From JAIRVZ01 sp031553755 (GTDB lineage Bacteria > Bacteroidota > Bacteroidia > Bacteroidales > Azobacteroidaceae): a DNA stretch of 42,080 nucleotides. This document shows, one piece after another, positions 26,070 through 34,857 of this stretch. Position numbers and translations under genes: made by a program. Position 1 is the stretch's first letter, and every line of letters starts with the position of its first letter. The stretch lies in assembly GCA_031553755.1 (NCBI GenBank), contig JAVBKZ010000030.1:1-42080 (forward strand), written 5' to 3'. Below the pieces are notes generated by a model. The model did not search any database. It was not told the DNA's origin and saw only the letters and a program-made list of their open reading frames with translations.

Positions 26070-28433
26070 ATGAAAGTTTGTTTTACCTCATTGTTTTTTT
26101 TACTGTCGTTCTATATCGGCTCCGCGCAAATTTTACAAGATAGTACTTATTTTTCCTCCCTAATCAGTCAGGTAGGAGAAATTCCTGAAATAAAGGTGAA
26201 TACAAAAAAAATTACAGTTCCCATAGCACCTGCCGGATTCAAACTGCAATTTTCCGGCAGTGATAATCAACAGGTTATAGATAATGATGGAAATATCCAC
26301 ACTCCTCTTGTTTCGACTTGGGTCAATCTTTATTTTCAGTTGTCGGGGGCTAGTATAGATACTGTATTGGATATTACGGATAAATCCGTATTGATTCCCG
26401 GAAAATATAAGGATGAGGGTAAAAACAAAAAACCGGCCGTAATTCCGGCATTGAGGGAATGGTACGGATACGAAGGAATGTTCGAGTTACAAAAAAACAT
26501 ATCTATTGTTATTGATCCAAAAGATAAAGATACCCTTCAAAAAATAGCAAAAATATTTCAAAATGATCTGCTTCTATCTACCGGAATAAAACCCACGATC
26601 AAAACCGGAAAGCCTCAACCCGGAGATATTTTCCTTACCCTACAGGAAAAAGACAAAAGTATTGGTGATGAAGGTTATTATTTGAATGTAGATAAATTTA
26701 TATCCATCAGTGCGTTACAATACAAAGGCCTGTTTTGGGGGACGCGTACGATCCTCCAGATTCTGGAACAAGATCCCAACCATAAATCCCTACCCAAAGG
26801 AATTACACGCGATTATCCGAAATATGAAGTCCGGGGATTTATGATTGATGTAGGAAGAAAGTTTTTTACGATTGATTTCCTCCGGGATTACGTGAAATTA
26901 ATGTCGTATTACAAGATGAATAATTTCCAGATCCACCTGAATGATAATGGTTTTGATAAATATTTTCAGAAAGATTGGAATAAAACTTATGCCGCATTTC
27001 GGTTGGAAAATACCACCTACCCTAATTTGACTGCCAAGGATGGTTCATATAGCAAGCGGGAATTCATTGAACTACAGAAACTTGCGAATGATTACGCGGT
27101 TACTGTCATTCCTGAAATCGATGTTCCCGCGCATAGTCTTTCGTTTGCCCACGCGATTCCTGAAATCGGGAGCAAAGGTTATGGAATGGATCATTTAGAT
27201 TTGCATAATCCTCTTACATACGAAGTTGTAGAGAATGTATTCAAGGAATATCTTCAAGGTACTGATCCGGTTTTCATCAATAAAGAAGTGCATATTGGTA
27301 CGGACGAATACAACAAAAAAGAATCTGAGGCTTTCCGCGCTTTTACCGACCATTTTATTAGATACGTACAAAAATTTGGTAAAGATGTCAGGATTTGGGG
27401 CGCTCTTACCCACGCACAGGGAAAAACGCCGGTCACTTCCGAAAATGTAACCATGAATGCCTGGTATAATGGGTACGCGGATCCCAAAGAAATGAAAAAA
27501 CAGGGGTACAAACTGGTCAGTACACCCGATGGATATTTGTACATCGTTCCAGCGGCCGGTTATTATTATGATTATCTGAACATTAAAATGTTATTCGACA
27601 ACTGGGAGCCCATCAACGTAGGAAAAGTCAGATTTGCACCCGGTGATACAACTATTCGAGGAGGAATGTTTGCCGTTTGGAACGATATCGTAGGGAATGG
27701 CATTACAATGAAAGATGTCAATGATCGTGTATTTCCTGCCATTCAAGTACTTGCGCAAAAAATGTGGATGGGCAAAGACGAAAAACCGGATTATGAGAAA
27801 TTTCATGAATTAACAGCTAAAACCGGCGAAGGTCCGGGGATAAACATTCGTGGAAAGTTGCCTGCTAACAATCAGAATCTTGTTTTTACATGCGATTTCG
27901 AAAAAATTGAAAATTCCGCAATAAACGTAAGTCTCCTCAAGGGATATACAGGAAATGCCATTTGGTTAAAAGGGGGTTCCAGTTACTATCAATTACCCTT
28001 TGTTGAAGCCGGATTCGACTATACGGTTTCTTTTCGGATTAACCCGGATGAAAATATTCCCGGAAGTATACTATTCAGTTCACCCAATGCGATTGTAAAA
28101 ATTATGGACAACGGAAAACTCGGTTTTTCCCAGGAACAATACGACAACGATTTTGATTATACCCTTCCGGAAAAAGAATGGACCCATATCACGATAACCG
28201 GCACAAACAAAGGGACTTCCCTCTATGTAAATGGTAAATTGTACAAAAAATTATACGACGGACTGATTTTTTGGGAGGGAGTCGAAAAACCCAACAAAAA
28301 AATGCAAACATTATTTTTTCCATTGAAATGTATCGGGGATAAGAAAAATGCTTTCAAAGGTGGTATCGATGATATTTCGATATACAATATAGCATTCGAT
28401 GAAGAAAAAATCCAACAATTATCAAAGAAATGA
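26070..28433 (+). CDS. GH20 beta-N-acetylhexosaminidase with C-terminal LamG-like domain
   Basis: A secreted or periplasmic enzyme that removes terminal GlcNAc or GalNAc from glycans. Of 787 residues, the first 20 form a signal peptide (ends SAQ). A GH20b-type N-terminal domain holds about 120-250. The catalytic barrel starts at RGFMIDVGRKFFTIDFLRDY (about 254). The substrate-assisted catalytic Asp-Glu pair is at 412-413 in VHIGTDEYN, where many relatives have GGDE. A concanavalin/LamG-like domain (about 605-787) may bind glycans. The stop overlaps aroB by four bases. Leu codons CTG/CTC and CCC seem commoner here than in flanking genes. Roles in host or microbial glycan use, or in peptidoglycan turnover, are possible. 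Confidence 0.88.
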   Translation: MKVCFTSLFFLLSFYIGSAQILQDSTYFSSLISQVGEIPEIKVNTKKITVPIAPAGFKLQFSGSDNQQVIDNDGNIHTPLVSTWVNLYFQLSGASIDTVLDITDKSVLIPGKYKDEGKNKKPAVIPALREWYGYEGMFELQKNISIVIDPKDKDTLQKIAKIFQNDLLLSTGIKPTIKTGKPQPGDIFLTLQEKDKSIGDEGYYLNVDKFISISALQYKGLFWGTRTILQILEQDPNHKSLPKGITRDYPKYEVRGFMIDVGRKFFTIDFLRDYVKLMSYYKMNNFQIHLNDNGFDKYFQKDWNKTYAAFRLENTTYPNLTAKDGSYSKREFIELQKLANDYAVTVIPEIDVPAHSLSFAHAIPEIGSKGYGMDHLDLHNPLTYEVVENVFKEYLQGTDPVFINKEVHIGTDEYNKKESEAFRAFTDHFIRYVQKFGKDVRIWGALTHAQGKTPVTSENVTMNAWYNGYADPKEMKKQGYKLVSTPDGYLYIVPAAGYYYDYLNIKMLFDNWEPINVGKVRFAPGDTTIRGGMFAVWNDIVGNGITMKDVNDRVFPAIQVLAQKMWMGKDEKPDYEKFHELTAKTGEGPGINIRGKLPANNQNLVFTCDFEKIENSAINVSLLKGYTGNAIWLKGGSSYYQLPFVEAGFDYTVSFRINPDENIPGSILFSSPNAIVKIMDNGKLGFSQEQYDNDFDYTLPEKEWTHITITGTNKGTSLYVNGKLYKKLYDGLIFWEGVEKPNKKMQTLFFPLKCIGDKKNAFKGGIDDISIYNIAFDEEKIQQLSKK

Positions 28434-29488
28434 GTACGAATACAATTTTAAAAAGTGGATTAAAAGCGGATCTGGAATATTGCCTCCGGGCCATTAGCTA
28501 TGATCGGTTGTTTATTCTGGTTGATGAAAACACACAGCGTGAGTGTCTGGAACTGCTGCTCGCGACAAAACTTGTTGACACAGCCCGGATAATCGTAATA
28601 CCATCCGGAGAAAAAAATAAAAATATCGAAATCCTGGCGAAAGTTTGGGAATACTTGTCCTTGCATGAAGCTACCCGCCAATCGTTGTTAATCAATTTGG
28701 GAGGAGGCCTCTTAACCGACCTTGGAGGTTTCGCGGCAGCCACTTTCAAAAGAGGAATACAGTTCATCAATATCCCCACAACATTGTTATCAATGGTTGA
28801 CGCGGCGGTCGGAGGTAAAACGGGAATCAATTTCCGGGGACTCAAGAATGAAATAGGGGCTTTTGCTCCTGCCGACTTTGTTTTGCTGGACACGGAATTC
28901 CTCAAATCCCTGAGTCATGAAAATATTTTATCAGGATATGCGGAAATGGTTAAGCACGCGTTGATCAGTTCAGATAAAAATCTACAGGATTTATTAGCAT
29001 TTAATCTCAATGAAATCGACTATAATGATCTGTTGGAACTACTCGTTACATCCGTACGAATCAAGGAAAAAATAGTTGAAGAAGACCCCAAAGAAAAAGG
29101 AATCCGTAAAGCATTGAATCTGGGACACACTTTCGGACACGCGTTTGAAAGTTATTGCATTGAAACCGGAAAACCTGCATTACACGGTTATGCTGTCGCT
29201 TGGGGAATCGTATGCGAACTCTATCTCTCCTTTATGAAACTTGATTTCGACAAACAAAAACTCGTCAAAATAACCCATTTTATCAAGGAAAACTACGGCT
29301 CGCTAGCCTTTGATTGCAAAATTTATGATCGCCTTTATAGACTGATGCAACACGATAAAAAAAACGCAGATGCCAATACCATTAATTTTACTTTGCTAAA
29401 TGATGTTGGTATTGTAAAAATCAATCAAACAGCCAGTAAAGAAGAAATTTTTGAAACGTTGGATTTTTATAGGGAATATCTTGGCTGA
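28430..29488 (+). CDS. aroB: 3-dehydroquinate synthase
   Basis: AroB converts DAHP to 3-dehydroquinate, the second step of the shikimate pathway, using NAD and a divalent metal. The 352 residues carry the family motifs: IPSGEKNKNIE, the glycine-rich GGGLLTDLGGFAAATFKRGI, PTTLLSMVDAAVGGKTGIN (about residues 117-135), the metal site NLGHTFGHAFE, and HGYAVAWGI. The start overlaps the hexosaminidase stop (ATGA), an unusual partner for a biosynthetic gene. It converges on tamL with seven bases between the ends. Confidence 0.96.
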   Translation: MSTNTILKSGLKADLEYCLRAISYDRLFILVDENTQRECLELLLATKLVDTARIIVIPSGEKNKNIEILAKVWEYLSLHEATRQSLLINLGGGLLTDLGGFAAATFKRGIQFINIPTTLLSMVDAAVGGKTGINFRGLKNEIGAFAPADFVLLDTEFLKSLSHENILSGYAEMVKHALISSDKNLQDLLAFNLNEIDYNDLLELLVTSVRIKEKIVEEDPKEKGIRKALNLGHTFGHAFESYCIETGKPALHGYAVAWGIVCELYLSFMKLDFDKQKLVKITHFIKENYGSLAFDCKIYDRLYRLMQHDKKNADANTINFTLLNDVGIVKINQTASKEEIFETLDFYREYLG

Positions 29489-29495
29489 TATGTAT

Positions 29496-31853
29496 TTAGA
29501 AAGGATATCCTACCGCGAAATGCCATGCGAAATTTTCTCCGAAATTAGGATGTAGGACTGCCCAACGATCTTTTCCTTCTTTTTCGGGATTATATGCTTT
29601 CAATCCGGTATCGAACCTGACAAGGAAGAAGTCGAAATCCAAGCGAATTCCTAATCCATAACCTAAAGCGATTTCTTTATAAAATGAATCAAATTTGAAT
29701 TGTCCGCCTTCTTGATTTTCGTAATTTCTTATAGTCCAAATATTTCCGGCATCAACATAAGCGGCTAATTCTAATTTCCAAAAGAATTTGGTACGGTATT
29801 CTAAATTTAAATCAAACCTGATATCTCCCGAATGGGCATAAAGAGCCGATTCTCCCGATTTTGACACATATTTTCCCGGACCTAAAGTTCGTACTTGCCA
29901 AGCCCTGACACTATTAGCACCACCCGAATAATATCTTTTTTCAAAAGGAATTCTTAAATCATTTCCATAAGGATACGCGATTCCGGTTCCCACACGCCAG
30001 GCAATGGAATTATGTTTATCTAAAAAACGTGTTTTAGAATAATCGAGATCTCCTTTTATATATTGAGCGTAAGGAATTCCAAAAAGTTCATACGATCCTG
30101 TTTTATTTTTCTGAACATCCAGTAACTCACACAATCCTGTAAGTAAATTTCCGGCAGATTCGACTGTCCCTCTTAAAGAATGGACATCGCGTTGTTTCCT
30201 GAATGGACTGAATGTAGAATGAGAATAAGTATATCCCATTCCTACAATGAACTGACTGGTATAACCAAATAAAATAGCGTCTTTATTTGGAAGATTGTCT
30301 ATAAAAGACTGGGAAATTCTCGGCAAAAAGATATAATTTACATCCAACAGGCTAACTTGATGTTTTGCCATTTCGGAAGATCGCCCTTGCCATAAATATT
30401 TTAATCCTCCCGATACCAATATTCTGTCGTATTCAGGACGAGTTTGATAATTATATCCGAAATTAAATTCGGTTGATGTTCTCATACTTCTTCTGAAAGA
30501 ATAACTTAAAAAAGGAAACATGAATTTTGGAAAACGAAGAGAAGTTTCGACTCCTAAGTCCAAATAATTTTGGGAAAAATCTTCCGAAATAGCTTCGTAA
30601 GCACTACGCAATCTAATATTAAAAATTTCAGAACCCCTGAAAAGATTTCTGTGCGAATATCCTACTGAAGAAGCGAAACCTAAATCGCCGGCTGAATTTG
30701 TTCCTTCGATAGAAAACGATACTGATTGTTTTTTCGCAGGCATTGTCAAGATATGGCAATTAAGGAAAGCGGTATCATTTCTCATTATTTCTTCATGACG
30801 AAGTTGAATATTTGTTAATGCCGGCAATCCGGAAAAAGCGGAATAAGTAGTTTCTTCTCTTACTTGTGAATAAAGCCTTCCCGGAGTGAGGTAATTATGA
30901 GCCATTAAAACACTTGGCCGGATAGATGGCAAATTTTTAGGAAAATAAATCGTATATTTTCCATTCACGACACTGTCTTTTACCATGTAATCTTCACCTT
31001 CTATAGCAACCCTCAAAGGATCGTAATCCGTATAAATATAGACTTGATTAATATAATATTTTTTGTGGGGAATTTCGGCAAAAATACCACTGGGAAGAAT
31101 TTCCGGATAAAGATGTAATCTCATTCTTAAATCAACCGCGTTTGCGTTCAAAGCACTATCGGCATCATAAGTGATGTAATCTTTTTCAAAAGCATAATAT
31201 CCTCTGTTTCTGAGCAAACTATTGATCCTATCACGCTCTTTATCGAGTAAATTTCTATCAAAAAGCATTCCCGATTCAACCAAAGGAGTTCTTAAGGAAG
31301 TCTGTTCTCCAGGTACTTTTTCCGGTTTTCCATTGTTTTTATACAAATCATTCAATATAGCGGAGTCCGGAATTTCCACTCCATAATCACGGATCCGGTA
31401 AGGTTCATTTGTCTTGATCTGATATTTTATATTGACTTTTTTTCCTTTTTTTTCAGAACTTTCGTTCACTTCCGCGTTGATATATCCTTTATTTACAAAA
31501 AACTTTTTGAATTCCATCGCTGAATTATCAACCAAAGTCGAATCAAAAATAACGGGAGCCTCTCCCGCTTTTCGCAGTTGCCTACTCACCCAACCATTGC
31601 TGTTTTTCTTTGATAAATTGTAAATCCAAAGTTGAGTTTTGACTAATCCGAACATCCTGAAATTGGGAGATTGTTTCAAATAAGGGTTTAATTCCGGATA
31701 GCCATACTCGGGAACATCGGTTTCAATCTTTACATCGTTTAGTAAATATTCATTTTCAGGAACATACTTTACTGTATTGCAGGAAGAGAATATCCATGCA
31801 ATAATTAAAATAAAAAGTAATATGTATGACCGGAAAATTAACAATCGAGACAA
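29496..31853 (-). CDS. tamL: TamL-type outer-membrane assembly lipoprotein (BamA/TamA family)
   Basis: TamL is the lipidated Bacteroidota form of TamA, an Omp85 barrel thought to work with TamB in outer-membrane assembly or lipid transport. The 785 residues begin with a lipoprotein signal (lipid Cys25 in FSSCNTVKYVPENEYLL). POTRA-like domains follow to about 370. The C-terminal Omp85 barrel includes the RGTVESAGNLL and GGANSVRAWQVRTLGPG (lid-loop) segments and ends FAWHFAVGYPF with terminal Phe. The start must be TTG: the codon just before it is TAG, and no ATG precedes the lipobox; a second TTG is codon 4. No tamB gene is in the window. Confidence 0.87.
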   Translation of the reverse strand: MSRLLIFRSYILLFILIIAWIFSSCNTVKYVPENEYLLNDVKIETDVPEYGYPELNPYLKQSPNFRMFGLVKTQLWIYNLSKKNSNGWVSRQLRKAGEAPVIFDSTLVDNSAMEFKKFFVNKGYINAEVNESSEKKGKKVNIKYQIKTNEPYRIRDYGVEIPDSAILNDLYKNNGKPEKVPGEQTSLRTPLVESGMLFDRNLLDKERDRINSLLRNRGYYAFEKDYITYDADSALNANAVDLRMRLHLYPEILPSGIFAEIPHKKYYINQVYIYTDYDPLRVAIEGEDYMVKDSVVNGKYTIYFPKNLPSIRPSVLMAHNYLTPGRLYSQVREETTYSAFSGLPALTNIQLRHEEIMRNDTAFLNCHILTMPAKKQSVSFSIEGTNSAGDLGFASSVGYSHRNLFRGSEIFNIRLRSAYEAISEDFSQNYLDLGVETSLRFPKFMFPFLSYSFRRSMRTSTEFNFGYNYQTRPEYDRILVSGGLKYLWQGRSSEMAKHQVSLLDVNYIFLPRISQSFIDNLPNKDAILFGYTSQFIVGMGYTYSHSTFSPFRKQRDVHSLRGTVESAGNLLTGLCELLDVQKNKTGSYELFGIPYAQYIKGDLDYSKTRFLDKHNSIAWRVGTGIAYPYGNDLRIPFEKRYYSGGANSVRAWQVRTLGPGKYVSKSGESALYAHSGDIRFDLNLEYRTKFFWKLELAAYVDAGNIWTIRNYENQEGGQFKFDSFYKEIALGYGLGIRLDFDFFLVRFDTGLKAYNPEKEGKDRWAVLHPNFGENFAWHFAVGYPF

Positions 31854-31864
31854 CTATAATTGAA

Positions 31865-31880
31865 TATATTTGCAAATGTA
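31865..31880. promoter_or_regulatory. Two abutting divergent -7 boxes (methyltransferase and tamL)
   Basis: TATATTTG on the plus strand (31865-31872) touches TACATTTG on the minus strand (31880-31873). Together they form TATATTTGCAAATGTA. The first would drive the methyltransferase gene, the second tamL. RNA polymerase could occupy only one at a time. Good -33 elements are not obvious on either side. Confidence 0.6.
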
Positions 31881-31931
31881 AGTGAAAATTTTGAAATTTG
31901 CAGGGAGCCTATAAATGAAATTTCTTTCAAT

Positions 31932-32684
31932 ATGTTAAGTAAAAATCAAATAAAATACGTCAAATCGTTATCACAGAAAAAATATAGGGATGAGAGCAAT
32001 TGTTTCCTTGCGGAAGGAAATAAATTAGTAGCCGATTTACTTCTGTATTTCGAATGTGATTTACTCTTCTGCGAAGCTTCTTGGTTGGCTACTCAAGGAG
32101 ACATTAAAACAGGGCAACTTGTAATAGCGGAAACGGGAGATGTAAGCAAAGTAAGCTTGATGAAAAATCCTCAACAAGTATTGGCTGTTTTTAAGAAAAA
32201 ATATCACCCGTTGATAAATAGTGAATTGAAAGGGAAATTAAGTTTGGTATTAGATTGCATACAAGATCCCGGAAATTTGGGAACGATTATTCGTATTGCC
32301 GATTGGTTTGGAATCGAAAATATTATTTGCTCTCCGGATACGGCTGATATTTATAATCCGAAAACGATTCAAGCCACGATGGGCGCGTTGGCGAGAGTAA
32401 AGGTGCATTATACCGAACTTTCGGATTTTATGGAAAATAATAAAGCCCTTCCCATATATGGAACTTTTTTGGATGGCAAAAATATTTATAAAGAGCATTT
32501 AAGCCGGGAAGGATTATTGGTAATGGGGAACGAAGGAAACGGCATTTGTCCCGAAATAGAAAAATTTATTACGCGAAAACTATTCATTCCTAATTATCCT
32601 GCCGAAAACAAGACGTCAGAGTCGCTCAATGTCGCAATCGCGACCGCGGTTGTTTGTGCCGAATTCAGGAGAAGAGAAGTCTAA
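31932..32684 (+). CDS. TrmH/SpoU-family RNA 2'-O-methyltransferase
   Basis: A SAM-dependent methyltransferase acting on rRNA or tRNA, with the knotted SPOUT fold. I start it at the ATG at 31932 (250 residues). The longer frame from 31860 would begin inside the promoter, and the protein-like sequence starts at MLSKNQIKYVKSLSQKKYRD. An N-terminal substrate-binding domain (about 1-100) precedes the catalytic domain. SPOUT motifs: VLDCIQDPGNLGTIIRIADW (1), LVMGNEGNGICPEI (2) and IPNYPAENKTSESLNVAIATA (3). The target nucleotide is unknown. It is divergent from tamL across a short shared promoter. Confidence 0.92.
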   Translation: MLSKNQIKYVKSLSQKKYRDESNCFLAEGNKLVADLLLYFECDLLFCEASWLATQGDIKTGQLVIAETGDVSKVSLMKNPQQVLAVFKKKYHPLINSELKGKLSLVLDCIQDPGNLGTIIRIADWFGIENIICSPDTADIYNPKTIQATMGALARVKVHYTELSDFMENNKALPIYGTFLDGKNIYKEHLSREGLLVMGNEGNGICPEIEKFITRKLFIPNYPAENKTSESLNVAIATAVVCAEFRRREV

Positions 32685-32687
32685 ATC

Positions 32688-32900
32688 GGTAGTTAGTGTA
32701 CTCAAAAACTCCGGTTCTTCAAAATTCCTTGTGTTGGTCAACGGGATATTGACACTGCTGTTGGCCGTTTTGTGTTTCACCCTCAACTTCACGCCTGAAG
32801 CATCGTAAAGATAACTCGTTTCCCCTTGTTGGAATTTTATCTCCCGCGGCAAATTTAATGAATTATAATCGATTTTGCGTATGTTTTTATTGAAATCAGT
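32688..32900 (-). pseudogene. RHS-repeat protein remnant
   Basis: On the minus strand a short open stretch reads DFNKNIRKIDYNSLNLPREI and then KFQQGETSYLYDASGVKLRV. This is the pattern of RHS/YD repeats near the end of RHS proteins (NxLNLPxxI, then YxYDAxGxKLR). A stop codon lies just upstream of it. The downstream part loses similarity and runs into the methyltransferase gene. It is a fragment of one repeat unit, not a functional gene. The gap 32685-33288 otherwise holds short palindromes and a terminator. Confidence 0.6.
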
Positions 32901-33012
32901 TTACGAAATATATCGTTACAAACGACTACTTGATACGAAGGCAATATAAACGCCACCAAAAATGCGGAGTACTCACTTTATTTTCTCATGATAATACTAA
33001 GTCTTTGCTTTT

Positions 33013-33057
33013 GCAAGGCAGAGCCTTGCTTCTAACCCGACAAAGGCAGAGCCTTTG
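33013..33057. repeat. Two short palindromes with a shared GGCAGAGCC core
   Basis: GCAAGGC-AGA-GCCTTGC (33013-33029) and CAAAGGC-AGA-GCCTTTG (33041-33057) both have perfect 7-base stems and an AGA loop. A related direct repeat (TTGCTTCTAACCCGA near 33026, TTGCTTCCAACTCGA near 33096) follows each first half. They look like interspersed palindromic repeats. Confidence 0.75.
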
Positions 33058-33228
33058 CCGAGCCACTTAATTTACCAACCTACGCTGAACTGGGCTTTGC
33101 TTCCAACTCGAAGCGAAAGACGCTATGAGCCGGGGATGATATATGATATATAATCCGTGAATATCTGTGTTATCCGTGTAATTTGTGTGCTTAAAGTTTA
33201 GGACTTTTGAGATAGTTTCTATATCAAC

Positions 33229-33268
33229 AAAATAGGGCATGCCTGATTTTCCAGACATACCCTATTTT
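33229..33268 (-). terminator. Terminator of the coiled-coil lipoprotein operon
   Basis: AAAATAGGG (33229-33237) pairs with CCCTATTTT (33260-33268). The stem is extended inward by ATG/CAT and CTG/CAG with two mismatches. It lies 20 bases past the stop of the minus-strand lipoprotein gene. Confidence 0.7.
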
Positions 33269-33288
33269 ATTAATTGTTATTGGTTTTT

Positions 33289-34149
33289 TTAAGGAGTTAC
33301 CTCAATGACTAAATATTTAGTCAACGTCCAGAATTTTTTCGGATCTGAAATAACAAAAACAACTTTTCCTTTTTCATCTTTTGCCATAGAATATGTTTCC
33401 GCCGGATGTTTTGAAATCAATTTGGCTTTTTTAGCTTCCAACGGAATTGTTGTCAATGTTTGATAATCTTTTACCTTGATAAAATAATCTTTATTGAAAT
33501 CTGTTCCTAATTGACCTTTGACCAAGATTTTTTGAGCTTTCAATTCATCGTCCGTTCCAAAGCAATAATAAACGGTGTTTATTGCCAAACTTTGTTCTTT
33601 GATAATTTGTGATTGACTTTCGGCATTCGCTTTCAAATCATCAACACTTGAAGAAAGGCGGGCTACACTTTCTCCGAGTTCGGCGATTTGAGCGTCTTTC
33701 TTCGCCAATTCGGCATGAAGAGTTGCCAATGTTTCTGTTTTTTCAGTCAATTCGATACGCATCCGTTCGATTGTTTTCTTCAACTGGGTAGATTGCAAAT
33801 TCGAACTTTTCATTTGTTTTTCCAACTTGTCAATTTCCTCTTTGTTTTTCTGAAGCGTTTCTGTAATCAATTGCATATCTCCGGCGATGCGTTCCCTTGT
33901 CGTTGGAGTTAATTCTCCGCCTTTAGCCGATTGAACGGTCAAATAGTTTTCTGCTCCCTTGATACTTTGGAAATTATCTTCTACCATATTCAAAACGGAA
34001 AGCATTTCATCTAATTCGGCTCCGGTTTGTTCATGAGCGATTTTCAAAGAATCGTTTTCCGCTTTCAGCGCTTTGTATTCCGAAGAATTTTTTCCGCAAG
34101 AGGCAAGAAGCAAAGCGCATACCATTGTTCCTAATACTAACTTTTTCAT
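33289..34149 (-). CDS. Coiled-coil lipoprotein (Cbp1-like)
   Basis: A 286-residue lipoprotein with lipobox LLLASC (Cys18). A long coiled coil fills about residues 25-185 (heptads in EYKALKAENDSLKIAHEQ and QKNKEEIDKLEKQMKSSNLQ). The globular C-terminal domain starts at INTVYYCFGTDDELKAQKIL. Similar proteins are common in Bacteroidales; I recall some being named after a collagen-binding adhesin, Cbp1. That name is from memory and adhesion is not shown here. It lies 30 bases behind rsmI and is probably the last gene of that operon. Confidence 0.75.
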   Translation of the reverse strand: MKKLVLGTMVCALLLASCGKNSSEYKALKAENDSLKIAHEQTGAELDEMLSVLNMVEDNFQSIKGAENYLTVQSAKGGELTPTTRERIAGDMQLITETLQKNKEEIDKLEKQMKSSNLQSTQLKKTIERMRIELTEKTETLATLHAELAKKDAQIAELGESVARLSSSVDDLKANAESQSQIIKEQSLAINTVYYCFGTDDELKAQKILVKGQLGTDFNKDYFIKVKDYQTLTTIPLEAKKAKLISKHPAETYSMAKDEKGKVVFVISDPKKFWTLTKYLVIEVTP

Positions 34150-34179
34150 ACAATAAATAAAATATTAAATAAAAAATAT

Positions 34180-34854
34180 TCAATCTGAATAACCACTAAT
34201 TACTATAACAAATTCCCCTTTCGGTTCGTTCACTTGAAAGTGAGAAATTACTTCTGTCAATGTTCCCCGCACAGTTTGTTCATGCAACTTTGATATTTCC
34301 CTCGAAACAGAAACAAGCCTTTCTTCTCCCATATATTCTGCTAATTGTGTCAGTGTTTTCAACACCCTGAAAGGAGATTCATATAAAACAATCGTTCTTT
34401 TTTCGGAAGATAATTCTTTCAAACGCGTTTGCCTGCCTTTTTTTTGGGGAAGAAATCCTTCGAAACAAAAACGGTCGGTCGGAAAACCGGAATTGACTAA
34501 AGCCGGAATCAAAGCTGTGGCTCCGGGAAGACATTCTATTTCCACACCTGCCGCGACACAAGCCCTCACAAGCAAGAAACCGGGGTCGGAAATTCCGGGC
34601 GTTCCGGCATCCGATATCAACGCCACATTTTCTCCGCTTTGAATACATGAAACAATATGCGCCGTTGTCTGATGTTCGTTGAATTTATGATGCGATCGCA
34701 TCTTATTTTGTATTTCGAAATGTTTCAACAAAAATCCGGAAGTACGGGTATCTTCGGCTAAAATCAAGTCGACTTCTTTCAATACGCGAACAGCCCTGAA
34801 CGTCATATCTTCCAGATTACCAACGGGTGTGGGAACAAGATATAGTTTGCCCAT
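34180..34854 (-). CDS. rsmI: 16S rRNA (cytidine1402-2'-O)-methyltransferase RsmI
   Basis: RsmI methylates the ribose of C1402 in the ribosomal P site of 16S rRNA with SAM. The 224-residue protein has the start KLYLVPTPVGNLEDMTFRAV and the motif ILAEDTRTSGFLLKHF (about residues 32-47). The SAM-binding NVALISDAGTPGISDPGF (about 75-92), PGATALIPALVNSGFPTDRF and YESPFRV are also present. It lacks the small C-terminal extension some relatives carry. It starts three bases after the stop of the upstream gene. Confidence 0.95.
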   Translation of the reverse strand: MGKLYLVPTPVGNLEDMTFRAVRVLKEVDLILAEDTRTSGFLLKHFEIQNKMRSHHKFNEHQTTAHIVSCIQSGENVALISDAGTPGISDPGFLLVRACVAAGVEIECLPGATALIPALVNSGFPTDRFCFEGFLPQKKGRQTRLKELSSEKRTIVLYESPFRVLKTLTQLAEYMGEERLVSVSREISKLHEQTVRGTLTEVISHFQVNEPKGEFVIVISGYSD

Positions 34855-34857
34855 TTT

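Noticed and set aside
31860..31931. Upstream start of the TrmH-type methyltransferase
   Set aside because: It overlaps the -7 box TATATTTG, so it would not be transcribed; the family sequence begins at 31932.
33067..33258. A 63-codon minus-strand frame
   Set aside because: It is only the translation of a degenerate interspersed repeat and the terminator; no protein-like features.
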